51,351 bases of DNA from Sporosarcina sp. NCCP-2222 (GTDB taxonomy: Bacteria > Bacillota > Bacilli > Bacillales_A > Planococcaceae): assembly GCF_023168145.1 (NCBI RefSeq), contig NZ_BQYK01000003.1, positions 1-51,351 on the forward strand, given 5' to 3'. Both the position numbers and the translations under genes were made by a program. The number at the start of each line of letters is the position of its first letter. The stretch's first letter is position 1. The notes below the pieces were generated by a model. It was not told the origin of the DNA. It saw only the letters and a list, made by a program, of their open reading frames with translations, and searched no databases. This document shows, one piece after another, positions 1 to 7,786 of this stretch.

Positions 1-71
1 GTACAATACCGAACTCATTTTACCCAAGCTGCCTGAAGCAATATCGTGTCTAACTTTTAGGGGTCACTTCA
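1..71 (-). mobile_element. Terminal segment of an IS3-family-like (IS150-type) element, cut by the window edge
   Basis: Read on the minus strand from position 71 the sequence begins TGAAGTGACCCCTAAAAGTT followed by AGACA. This resembles the terminal inverted repeat of IS150-type IS3 elements in Firmicutes. It continues into a leader containing GAGTTCGGTATTGTAC, the kind of sequence that precedes the first transposase frame in such elements. No transposase is visible because the window stops. The identification rests on recalled resemblance only; an unrelated intergenic sequence is possible. Confidence 0.4.
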
Positions 72-143
72 CCTATTGCTTAAAAAGGATTGGGCTTTTT
101 GAATGTAAAGAATAGATAGACTTAAGATAATCCTGGCGGTTGC

Positions 144-518
144 TTACATAACAGATTGATCCGCCATCCCCTTTTTATAACTTTTCCTTATATCCAGAGC
201 ACTTATTAATAAAACAACCCAAAGAATAGGATTGGAGAAAGAAATGCCTGATTGAGAGTTCCCTCCAAGTAGAGTAAAGATAACAATGAGAATAAGTAAA
301 TATAACGGGAACACGGCTTGCCAAAGTACATCAAATTTTTGCTCCTTCTGAAAAGGCAGCAGAAAGATACCGGCACAATAGACAACGAGAAGGCTGCCAA
401 CTAGAATTGGTTTTGGAACTAATACGATTTCGCTGATGCCTGGAAAAAAATCGAATAGTAATAATATGGTCATGAGGCTCAGCAAAAGCAGTAAGACAAC
501 CTTATCCCGTTGAATCAT
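144..518 (-). CDS. Small four-helix membrane protein, unknown function
   Basis: The 124-aa product is almost entirely hydrophobic, with four likely membrane segments (about residues 7-24, 33-54, 64-86 and 93-110) and a short basic C-terminus. An AGAGGAGA ribosome site lies just upstream of the ATG. It is the last gene of a minus-strand run that starts with the ABC ATPase at 5014, about 100 bp beyond the preceding gene, so it may be co-transcribed. I recognise no family. It could be an accessory membrane component of the ABC system or an unrelated neighbour. Confidence 0.7.
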   Translation of the reverse strand: MIQRDKVVLLLLLSLMTILLLFDFFPGISEIVLVPKPILVGSLLVVYCAGIFLLPFQKEQKFDVLWQAVFPLYLLILIVIFTLLGGNSQSGISFSNPILWVVLLISALDIRKSYKKGMADQSVM

Positions 519-617
519 TACAAGTCTCCTCTCTTATAAAAATGAAGGTCATAAACATATCGAGTCATCATAAACGTACTCCTATACAATCTTCAAAAGA
601 AATACTGCGAATCATAT

Positions 618-1349
618 TTATTCAGAAATTGCTAAAATATACTCCCGGACCAAGTTGAGCATCTTTTCTTGCATGTCACTGTCATTCTTTTCTCTATCAA
701 TCGAATAGCCAATATGATAAATGTATCCATCATAATAAGCATAAAACTCATTTGCTTGTGTACCGACAATTCTAATCTGATTCTTCGTTTCATCAAGGTC
801 ATAATATCTGTATAACAATGCACTATTCGTCGTGAGAATTTGCTGGTACACCGGCACACCCGTCAAGAGTTCCATTTTTTTAAGCTCGTTTCCTACAGTA
901 TCAAGGTTGTCGTCTATCGTTTTTCCTTCCAAAGGATTCCGATCACTTTCGGTTGCAGAGATGATAAAAAAATCTCCTGGTCTTGCATCATCCTGATTAA
1001 AAAAACCAATTTGAACTTGGCTTAACCGCTCTCCTTTTTTAGCAGACGAGGTAACAAGATACGCCGTTTCCCTGGCGGTTTCAAAAGGCAGTCGATCCGT
1101 ACCTATTTGATTGATGGCCCTCTTCATTTGCTCATATAAAGGAGATGTTACCTCATCGCTTGCAGCAAGGTCATAGTAGCGAACGTGTTCTCTTTCATTG
1201 AGAACATCGTACGTATGAAAATACTCGCTAAAAGTGAGCCCGTCGCCCTTAATCGTCTGTGCCTTTGTCTTAATGAAAAACACTCCTGCCAACAGGCAAC
1301 AAATAAGAAAAACTGGAAGTATCCTCTTTATTATCTTTGCAGGATTCAC
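618..1349 (-). CDS. Membrane-anchored extracytoplasmic protein, unknown function
   Basis: The 243-aa protein starts at a GTG preceded by an excellent ribosome site (GGAGGTGAT, 6 nt spacing). Residues about 9-28 form one hydrophobic N-terminal segment without a convincing lipobox, so this is probably a signal anchor with a soluble outer domain. The rest is polar and rich in Tyr, Asp and Glu, with no motif I recognise. It lies downstream of the two ABC permeases, so a sensing or immunity accessory of that transporter is possible, but this is inference from position only. Confidence 0.7.
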   Translation of the reverse strand: MNPAKIIKRILPVFLICCLLAGVFFIKTKAQTIKGDGLTFSEYFHTYDVLNEREHVRYYDLAASDEVTSPLYEQMKRAINQIGTDRLPFETARETAYLVTSSAKKGERLSQVQIGFFNQDDARPGDFFIISATESDRNPLEGKTIDDNLDTVGNELKKMELLTGVPVYQQILTTNSALLYRYYDLDETKNQIRIVGTQANEFYAYYDGYIYHIGYSIDREKNDSDMQEKMLNLVREYILAISE

Positions 1350-1425
1350 TTTTCTATCACCTCCAGAATTTCGTCACAGGTTGTGTAACCCTTTTTTGGT
1401 GCGGACCTACAGATCGTCAATTTTG

Positions 1426-1650
1426 TTATAAATCCCAAACCATACTGCACGAGATATTTAGTTTGTGCCAAATCCACATCTCCAAAAGACGCTGCAGCTC
1501 CGCCTCTATTTCTTTTTTATCCAAATTCAAGTCAATTCCTAACTGATCTAACGTAAAGGTTTCCGTCTCTGCTTCACCTATATAATTGGGACTATTGAAT
1601 GAAAAAGTTACTGTTTTAACCAAATCACTATCCCCCGTAGAATTTTCCAT
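1426..1650 (-). CDS. Short unknown protein, doubtful
   Basis: A 74-aa frame lies between the second ABC permease and the membrane-anchored protein gene. The sequence looks protein-like (alternating beta pattern, then an acidic helix containing KKEIEAELQRLLEMWIWHKL), which argues against a random frame. The ribosome site is weak (GGTG, 4 nt from the ATG). The short C-terminus may mean that the gene is truncated. I do not recognise the family with confidence. Confidence 0.4.
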   Translation of the reverse strand: MENSTGDSDLVKTVTFSFNSPNYIGEAETETFTLDQLGIDLNLDKKEIEAELQRLLEMWIWHKLNISCSMVWDL

Positions 1651-1724
1651 TTTTCACCAGCGAGACCTTCTTTTTATTCGCATGCCAACCGCAAGATGAA
1701 TTCCTTCGAATCCGTCTCCACAGC

Positions 1725-3029
1725 TTACTCCACAACATAACGTCTGAATTGTACATAACTTAAAACAGTCAATACAAGTCCAAAAGCCCCTACTAACAGC
1801 AGCCCATTCGTCACATTGATCATCTCATTAAATTGGGCGACGGCAAATTCACCGGTAATGACTCGATGTAAGTCTACATAGGTAAACGGATTGAACGGTG
1901 ATTTTGGCAACACAGTTATGCCAAAAAAAGTGGCAATGAGCAGCAGTGCAGCGTTCACACTCGGGTTTTTGAAAAAGAGCGACAGCAGAAAATAGACGGA
2001 ATACATCAGGAATACCAGAGCCGCTGTCAACAGGAGAACAATTCCCAAGTAGTTCCCGAGCGTAGTAAAATGAAATTCATCGGTCCATTCGTTCAATATA
2101 TTTGCCTTTTTTAATCCTAGCAGGCTTTCGCCCGGACCATCGTACATCAAAACAGGAAACTGCAAGCTGCCTACACCAACTGTGAAAAGGCTTGAAAGGA
2201 GTGGCACGCATAAAATCAAGAAAACGAATAGAAGAGTAAATAACAATCCGCTGCCAAACTTAGCAAAAAACAATTTGGGTCGATTAACTGGCAGGACGGC
2301 ATACATGTTCAGCCCTTTTTTCTTTTTCGTTGCTTCAGAAGAAACAGTGTTTCCGAAAACAAAGCAGCCGATCAAAATGATATATGGAATTACAAATGCA
2401 GGAATAATCTGATACAAGAAATAAAAACCAGGCATTCCATAGCGTTTCGTTGAACTTTCCCAAATTTCCAACGTCTTCCCTATAAATCGATCATAAAATG
2501 TTGGATGGAAAGATGTTATTGTATTTATTTGTACAAGTGGTTCCACTCCTGTTTCGGCCAACATCCGCTTTTCCTCAGCAGAGGCCCTCACAGTGAACAT
2601 GGAAACTTGCTGTTCCATCATAGAATGCACTGGATAGTTCTGACTCTTTGAAATGGCAACATCGCGATTCAGTTCTTCGTACTGCTTTTGGGCAACGGCT
2701 GCCCAATTACCCGCTTCAATATGATTCAAATCAAACTTTTTGTCTGCAAGCATATTTTCATAGCTATTAATACTTATCTCTAAATCAAGAGCCTTCGCGC
2801 TATCTCCGGCCTTTTTTGCGGCTTCCAACTCAAGACGGTCTTGCGCAATCTTTTTAGGAAATTCGATTTGGCTATTCTTTAAGTCAAACATGCGATTCGT
2901 GTTCAGGCGTTCCGCAACGGAATAATTAAAGAAGTAGTAGCCGGACATCGCCACAACCGAAAGAATCAAGGCAATCCAAATAGATCTCTTTTTGATCATT
3001 TTTCTACATTCAAAGAGAAAGTGCTTCAT
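1725..3029 (-). CDS. ABC transporter permease (ABC-2 type), second subunit
   Basis: The 434-aa membrane protein has the ABC-2 exporter layout: one N-terminal helix (about 17-34), a charged extracytoplasmic region of roughly 150 residues, then five or six helices in the C-terminal half. The start lies 1 bp after the stop of the first permease gene, which implies translational coupling. Two non-identical permeases and one ATPase suggest a heterodimeric export or resistance transporter, like those handling antimicrobial peptides or membrane stress. The substrate cannot be read from the sequence. Confidence 0.85.
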   Translation of the reverse strand: MKHFLFECRKMIKKRSIWIALILSVVAMSGYYFFNYSVAERLNTNRMFDLKNSQIEFPKKIAQDRLELEAAKKAGDSAKALDLEISINSYENMLADKKFDLNHIEAGNWAAVAQKQYEELNRDVAISKSQNYPVHSMMEQQVSMFTVRASAEEKRMLAETGVEPLVQINTITSFHPTFYDRFIGKTLEIWESSTKRYGMPGFYFLYQIIPAFVIPYIILIGCFVFGNTVSSEATKKKKGLNMYAVLPVNRPKLFFAKFGSGLLFTLLFVFLILCVPLLSSLFTVGVGSLQFPVLMYDGPGESLLGLKKANILNEWTDEFHFTTLGNYLGIVLLLTAALVFLMYSVYFLLSLFFKNPSVNAALLLIATFFGITVLPKSPFNPFTYVDLHRVITGEFAVAQFNEMINVTNGLLLVGAFGLVLTVLSYVQFRRYVVE

Positions 3030-3030
3030 C

Positions 3031-4131
3031 TCACATTCCTCGCTTTCGGTTGAGCATCAATGTAGCTGCCAGCATAAGTGTTAGTGCCACGCACAGCACA
3101 GCAACGCCGCCAGGGAAAAACTGGGGTGTCCTTAAAATAGCCTGGTCCACCATTTGATATGTGAATGGATTAAAGAGATTTTGAAACCCATAGCTATCAA
3201 TGAGCCAGCCCCCCGCAATGATAAAAAGCAGTGCAGAGAACGTAACGATTGTATTTTGAAATAGATACGCTAGCAACAGAAACATGCCAACTGAAAATAC
3301 CATAAAACTGAAGCTATACAAGGCTGCTTCTACTAAATACTCGCCTGAACTAATAAAGGTATCTTGGCTCGTAAAAATAGGATATTGAAAGATATTTCCT
3401 TTAGCCCGGCCAAGCAGTTCACCTAACCCATAGGAAGTGGCAAAAATGATAGCAAGCCAAAGAATTCCGCCACTAACAATGGTTATAAATTTGATGAACA
3501 TATATTGGATTCTTGTCATGGGCAAGGTTAATACTTGACGTATGCTATTATCATCAAATTCTCTCGTTACAATGAGACCCAACACAAACAGCAGCATGAC
3601 GAAACCGACAGGATTCATTACTAACGAAATGACTTTTTTCATAAAGATCGAAGTTTGAATCGAAAAATTAAAGTCTTCCTTCGGCAGGTTCCTCTTCAGG
3701 AGCTCCTCATTCAATTTCATCGTATTCTCCATATCGATCACGCTGACTCCAAAATACGAGCCATCAAACTTAGTATATTCCATAGCCGATTCATAAACTA
3801 AAATCTCTTTCTCTAATTCGCTTTTCCAATCTTGGCTAATTATTGCACTAATTAATTCTTGCAGTTTCGTAGAAAGATCCGTCCCAAAATGCAATTGTGC
3901 TTTAAGACTCTTTGACTTGCCCTTCTTCATCTCTTGCTCTATGTTAAGAAGTTGCTGGTTCACATCGTTTTGCAGCTCTGTAAAATACTCGATCTTCTTA
4001 ATTTCAATTTGCCCCTGCGACATATGGTTATAAAAAAACAATCCAAAAACAAAGACGAAAGTCAGCTGTAAAAATACAGGAAACACCTCGAGCCGAGAGA
4101 TTTTTTTCCATTCAAACAAGATTTTTTTCAT
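3031..4131 (-). CDS. ABC transporter permease (ABC-2 type), first subunit
   Basis: I place the start at the internal ATG at 4131, which has an AGGAG site 6 nt upstream. A longer frame runs up to 4197 but would overlap the ATPase gene by 86 bp without a ribosome site. The 366-aa product begins MKKILFEWKK, has one N-terminal helix, an extracytoplasmic region of about 120 residues, then about five helices. It shares this topology with its downstream partner although the sequences differ. Its start overlaps the ATPase stop by 20 bp, so the two are translationally coupled. Confidence 0.85.
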   Translation of the reverse strand: MKKILFEWKKISRLEVFPVFLQLTFVFVFGLFFYNHMSQGQIEIKKIEYFTELQNDVNQQLLNIEQEMKKGKSKSLKAQLHFGTDLSTKLQELISAIISQDWKSELEKEILVYESAMEYTKFDGSYFGVSVIDMENTMKLNEELLKRNLPKEDFNFSIQTSIFMKKVISLVMNPVGFVMLLFVLGLIVTREFDDNSIRQVLTLPMTRIQYMFIKFITIVSGGILWLAIIFATSYGLGELLGRAKGNIFQYPIFTSQDTFISSGEYLVEAALYSFSFMVFSVGMFLLLAYLFQNTIVTFSALLFIIAGGWLIDSYGFQNLFNPFTYQMVDQAILRTPQFFPGGVAVLCVALTLMLAATLMLNRKRGM

Positions 4132-5014
4132 ACGGTGCTCCTGAAAAAATCTCTTTGTATAATTTCTCTGATCCTGTTTTTTCTTTTTGGATGTCAAGAA
4201 TTTGCAGCCCTTCCGACTTGATTAAATCAATCACATTATCAAGCTGTTCACTACTCGAATGAAGGCGGATGCCACCCGATTCGTTTGCTACATTAACTTG
4301 ATATCCATTATCCAGTAGCACCCTCTTGGCACGCTCCTGATCCGAAACCAAAATGTCATAGTATGTATCCTCAAATTGATGCATATCGACTTGTGTCAGT
4401 TTTCCATCCTTCAGAAATAGTATTTGCTTAGTAACACGATCGATTTCAGCTAAATTGTGAGAAGACAAAAGAATGGTAGTGCCACTGCCGGCAAGCTCCA
4501 AGAGGATTTTCCTCATTAATATGGCACTAGTCGGGTCCAAGCCATTCAGCGGCTCATCCAGAAGCAGGAGCTTTGGTTGGTTGATAAGCGACATTGCCAA
4601 CAGCAAATGCTGTTTCATCCCAAGTGAATAATTGCCGACGGTCTTCTTCAAATAGCCTTCCATGCCCACATATTCCGCCACTTCTTTCACTCGGTCTTTA
4701 GGCATTTTTTGTACATCACTAATATATTTCAAGTGGTCATACCCTGTTAAGTAATCGAACAATACCGTATTATCCTGAAGAAAAGCAACTTCCTTAAAGA
4801 CCGCTGAGTCTTTATTGCTCTTTCCCATCAGTTCAACCGTTCCAGAATTCGCTGGAAGAATATTTGTGACAACGTTTAAAAAAGTCGTCTTTCCCACTCC
4901 GTTTGGCCCGACAAGAGCCCAGATGCCAGGCGCATCAATGGTCAAGTCAATGTTATCGAGCACTTTGTGACCCTTATAAACTTTCGTCACACCCTTTACT
5001 GAAAGTATCCCCAT
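4112..5014 (-). CDS. ABC transporter ATP-binding protein
   Basis: This 300-aa cytoplasmic ATPase powers the two permeases encoded just downstream. All nucleotide-binding motifs are intact: Walker A GPNGVGKT (36-43), Q-loop Gln 80, signature YSLGMKQ (129-135), Walker B LLLLDEP (149-155) and switch His 186. A C-terminal extension of about 90 residues follows the core, as is usual in the exporter class of drug and bacteriocin-immunity ATPases. It is the first gene of the operon, with AGAGGGG ahead of the ATG. The substrate is unknown. Confidence 0.93.
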   Translation of the reverse strand: MGILSVKGVTKVYKGHKVLDNIDLTIDAPGIWALVGPNGVGKTTFLNVVTNILPANSGTVELMGKSNKDSAVFKEVAFLQDNTVLFDYLTGYDHLKYISDVQKMPKDRVKEVAEYVGMEGYLKKTVGNYSLGMKQHLLLAMSLINQPKLLLLDEPLNGLDPTSAILMRKILLELAGSGTTILLSSHNLAEIDRVTKQILFLKDGKLTQVDMHQFEDTYYDILVSDQERAKRVLLDNGYQVNVANESGGIRLHSSSEQLDNVIDLIKSEGLQILDIQKEKTGSEKLYKEIFSGAPYEKNLV

Positions 5015-5058
5015 TTGTCTATCCCCTCTTTCTGTAAAAAATGTATATCTATTAAACT

Positions 5059-5089
5059 ATCGTACCATAGATTCTGAGGATTTTTTCAA
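5059..5089 (-). promoter_or_regulatory. Candidate sigma-A promoter of the ABC operon
   Basis: On the minus strand a TTGAAA hexamer (5084-5089) and an extended minus-10 TGGTACGAT (minus-10 TACGAT at 5059-5064) lie about 45 bp upstream of the ATPase start. The 19-bp spacer is long, so activity would lean on the extended minus-10. Confidence 0.45.
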
Positions 5090-5132
5090 ATATTTTATTT
5101 TTACTGTCAAAGGAATGTTGTCTCCGTCGAAG

Positions 5133-5583
5133 CTCGTATCTGCTGGCTGACCGCTCGTATATCTCTACAACCTCTCGTATGTGCTGGCTGACCGCTCGTA
5201 TCTTTTTCTAACCTCTCATATCTCCCGGCTTACCACTCGAATATTTTTCCAACCTCTCGTATCCGCTGGCTTACCGCTCGTATCTTTTTCTAACCTCTCG
5301 TATCCGCTGGCTGACCGCTCGTTTATTTCTGCGACCTCTTGTATCTCCCGGCTTACCGCTCGTATATTTTTCCAACCTCTCGTATCTCCCGGCTAACCGC
5401 TCGTATCTTTTTCCAACCTCTCGTATGTGCTGGCTAACCGCTCGTATCTTTTTCTAACCTCTCGTATCTGCTGGCTTACCGCTCGTATATCTCTCGAACC
5501 TCTCGTATCTCCAGGCTGACCGCTCGTATCTTTCTCCAACCTCTCGTATCTCCCGGCTTACCGCTCGAATATTTCCATTTACC
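5133..5583. repeat. Tandem array of eleven 41-bp units (CTCGTAT double repeat)
   Basis: CTCGTAT or a one-base variant recurs at 5133 and every 41 bp to 5543, and again 21 bp into each unit (5154 to 5564). Each unit is thus a 21-bp half (CTCGTAT plus CTSCTGGCTKACCG) and a 20-bp half (CTCGTAT plus CTTTTTCYAACCT). All eleven units are exactly 41 bp; differences are substitutions only. The array begins 14 bp beyond the terminator of the Nudix gene and ends about 45 bp before the minus-35 of the ABC operon, so it lies in an untranscribed gap. It is not a CRISPR array because the spacers are themselves repeated. Spacing of 20-21 bp equals two helical turns and suggests phased protein binding, which is inference. 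Confidence 0.95.
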
Positions 5584-5597
5584 ACCCCATGAATCCC

Positions 5598-5634
5598 AAA
5601 AAAAAAGCGCAGCAAGTTAATTAACTCGCCACGC
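5598..5634 (-). terminator. Rho-independent terminator of the Nudix regulator gene
   Basis: On the minus strand GCGTGGCGAGTTAA pairs with TTAACTTGCTGCGC through G-T pairs and one mismatch at most, followed by nine T residues. It is about 50 bp past the stop of the Nudix gene. Confidence 0.8.
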
Positions 5635-5683
5635 CTTTTCTATTACTTCTATCTGATCCATGCAAATCCGAAATCTTTTCCCT

Positions 5684-6601
5684 CTATTTCCACTGATCAT
5701 ACACCCAGCCAACATTGTACCGATACAGCTTGGATGGACGGTAGGCACCTGTCTTGATTTCCTTGCCTGTATCCACGACCATATCTTCCACATGCCGGCG
5801 GAATTGCACTTTGTTTAGCTCCCTGCCTAAGATTACCTCATACACTTGCTGCAAATCCGGCAGTGTAAATTCATCCCCCACCAAATTGAATGCGATATTT
5901 GTATAATTCACTTTGCCGCGCAGCCTCTCGAGTGAGTAGAGGATAATTTCTGCATGGTCAAAGGCAATGCCGTGCCGTTCGATAATGGTAGTAGTCGTTT
6001 TCGTGTTCGCTTGATCCGTCTCTGTAACTTTCTCCACTATTGCCGAAACAGTAACAGTACCAGAAAGCAACTCCAGTTTTATCGTTTCGGTCCGCCTCAT
6101 GACCTCCCCATCCAGCTCGTCGTGGCTATCAACTATTTGATCCCTGACGGTAAACCATCGTACATCCTCCGCATCATCGCCAGCCTGCAGAGGTGGCAGC
6201 TTTTCCTGATCGACAAGTGCCAAATAACTAACGCTGACAATGCGCATTCTCGGATCCCGATCTACTGCACTCCAGGTGTAAAGTTGTTCCGCATAGACAC
6301 CGTCTACGCCCGTTTCCTCCTTCAGTTCCCGCTGCACCGCTGTATCCAGATCTTCGTCGATCCCCATGAAGCCACCTGCCAACGCCCAGTCTCCCTTATA
6401 TGGATGCCCTCCCCGCCGGATGAGCAGCAACTGCAATTCTTTCTCCGCCTTTTTCCTTTTATCTGATGCCTTTTCCGTTGCTATCGTGAATATGGCCATA
6501 TCCGTTGTAACGGATGGTTTCTCATACTTGTCCTTCTCCGTCTTTCGATACTGCTCGATAAAGTCCCGTTCACTTAAATTCTGTAAGTCCCGCTCTTTCA
6601 T
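5684..6601 (-). CDS. Nudix hydrolase with C-terminal winged helix (NrtR-like NAD regulator)
   Basis: The 305-aa protein carries a complete Nudix box (G77, E83, R91-E92, E95-E96, G98), so hydrolase activity, probably on ADP-ribose, may be retained. Residues about 215-305 match the winged-helix part of NrtR-type regulators, including the stretch GKVNYTNIAFNLVGDEFTLP. In that family the Nudix domain senses ADP-ribose and the wing binds promoters of NAD genes. The location 1.2 kb from pnuC-nadR supports this role. An N-terminal extension of about 30 charged residues is present. Alternative: a catalytic ADP-ribose pyrophosphatase without a regulatory role. AAGGGG precedes the ATG. Confidence 0.82.
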   Translation of the reverse strand: MKERDLQNLSERDFIEQYRKTEKDKYEKPSVTTDMAIFTIATEKASDKRKKAEKELQLLLIRRGGHPYKGDWALAGGFMGIDEDLDTAVQRELKEETGVDGVYAEQLYTWSAVDRDPRMRIVSVSYLALVDQEKLPPLQAGDDAEDVRWFTVRDQIVDSHDELDGEVMRRTETIKLELLSGTVTVSAIVEKVTETDQANTKTTTTIIERHGIAFDHAEIILYSLERLRGKVNYTNIAFNLVGDEFTLPDLQQVYEVILGRELNKVQFRRHVEDMVVDTGKEIKTGAYRPSKLYRYNVGWVYDQWK

Positions 6602-6637
6602 TGACGTCTACCCCTTCCCGAAACATAACTTAGTTGC

Positions 6638-6666
6638 ATCTTAATACTATCTTTATTTAATTTCAA
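6638..6666 (-). promoter_or_regulatory. Sigma-A promoter of the Nudix regulator gene
   Basis: TTGAAA (6661-6666) and TAAGAT (6638-6643) are separated by exactly 17 bp, about 37 bp upstream of the ATG. The spacer and downstream DNA contain GATAGTA and ACTAAGT, words also found at the pnuC promoter, which would fit autoregulation but is weak evidence. The minus-35 lies at the 3' end of the SRPBCC pseudogene. Confidence 0.6.
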
Positions 6667-7114
6667 CTTTTTCAGCTATTCGTTTTAATTCTTTCGCGCG
6701 ATTTTCAATAAAGTTCCTCATATATTTTTCCAAAAACAATTTATCAGCCAAGACACCAAGAATACCAAGAGGAGATTTGTAAGAGAAGGTATCTCTCATA
6801 ATAGTTCCTGCCCCTCTTTCGATAAATTCATGTGTATGTGTAAATGAATGAAAGGCTCACTTCACCATCACATCCGTAAATTGATATGGTTTGTTCATCT
6901 CGATAATTTTAGCAGTTAATTGTTGTCTTACTCCTAGGTGGGTGGCTTCCCAAGTAACGGTATCTCCTTGTTCCATCAATCCAGATGTCACACCAGCAAT
7001 TGCTCTTTCCTTTGTTTTACTTGTTGTTTCCATGTGGATCTCCACGTTTCTTGAAAGATCAAAACAGACATGGATAGGTGCATTAACAAAAATATCGTAT
7101 TTAATGATCGGCAT
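6653..7114 (-). pseudogene. SRPBCC-family (polyketide cyclase/START-like) protein, broken by an in-frame TGA
   Basis: The frame from ATG 7114 gives 85 residues ending FTDVMVK, then TGA at 6857-6859. Beyond it the same frame stays open and protein-like for 67 more codons (AFHSFTHTHEFIERGAGTIM... to KVEIK) and stops at 6653-6655. The total of 153 residues is normal for SRPBCC proteins. In relatives the position after MVK is normally Gly, so a GGA to TGA change is the simplest explanation. The second half contains the typical 'SPLGILGVLADKLFL' helix. A sequencing error or a translated short product cannot be excluded. Confidence 0.8.
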
Positions 7115-7173
7115 AGTTTATGTACCTTTCTTACAAATAATTTTTCAACCAATATAACATGTAACAAAGAAAG

Positions 7174-7659
7174 TTATAGCCATCCCATAGTAATCACATC
7201 ATCGTGGAAGAACTCAATCACATAATTTGATAAGGGGCAGTAAATATACTGGTCTGGCCCCATATACATAATCTCTTCAATACTTTCCATTGTTGTCGTT
7301 AATGAAGTTTTCACTAGAGGGTATCCGTGTAATCCGACAATAACATAGACTGGTAACGTATGATCCAAACCTTTCCACGAGAGAATATCCGTAATATGTT
7401 GCAGTTCTTCATAAGCTAAGACACTTTTATTACTCATTTTGTCCCAATCAATTCTTCCATACCAAGCAATCGGAAATTTGTCGGTCATCTCAATTTCAAC
7501 CTGTTCACTTTCATAAGCATTTAAAATTTCCACTGCTCTTCCAGTCGAAAACAGTTCTCGCATTTCCGCTATACGCCGTTCGTTTTCCAATTTGTCTTCG
7601 TTCATTTTTCTAGCACGTACCAATTCTTCTAAACGTTTTTTTCTTTCTTCTCTATTCAT
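7174..7659 (-). CDS. Protein of unknown function, N-terminal coiled coil
   Basis: The 161-aa soluble protein begins with about 40 highly charged residues (MNREERKKRLEELVRARK) that predict a helix or coiled coil. A mixed alpha-beta domain ending VITMGWL follows. There are no membrane segments. GGGAGGA lies 8 nt before the ATG. I do not recognise the family; the globular part is of the size of small immunity-type or SUKH-like proteins, but this is only an impression. It sits between the broken SRPBCC gene and the nadR terminator and appears to have its own transcript. Confidence 0.75.
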   Translation of the reverse strand: MNREERKKRLEELVRARKMNEDKLENERRIAEMRELFSTGRAVEILNAYESEQVEIEMTDKFPIAWYGRIDWDKMSNKSVLAYEELQHITDILSWKGLDHTLPVYVIVGLHGYPLVKTSLTTTMESIEEIMYMGPDQYIYCPLSNYVIEFFHDDVITMGWL

Positions 7660-7754
7660 TAGCTATTTCCTCCCTAACCAATACAACACATTTATTTCCT
7701 ATAAATAAAAAAGGCTATTTTAATTATACTTATCTTTTAAGACAATATTTATAT

Positions 7755-7784
7755 TAAATAAAGAAGGGTCCCAGAGAACCCTTC
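7755..7784 (-). terminator. Terminator of the pnuC-nadR operon
   Basis: GAAGGGT pairs with ACCCTTC (arms 7763-7769 and 7778-7784) and is followed on the minus strand by TTTATTT. It starts 3 bp after the nadR stop. Confidence 0.75.
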
Positions 7785-7786
7785 TC

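Noticed and set aside
5181..5396. Open frame through the 41-bp array
   Set aside because: The repeat happens to lack stops in this frame. The peptide is a by-product of the 41-bp period, and there is no ribosome site.
5133..5583. CRISPR array
   Set aside because: The 'spacers' are as conserved as the 'repeats', the repeat word is only 7 bp, and no cas genes are present.
5954..6466. 170-aa frame antisense to the Nudix gene
   Set aside because: Shadow frame of a gene with a complete Nudix box on the other strand.
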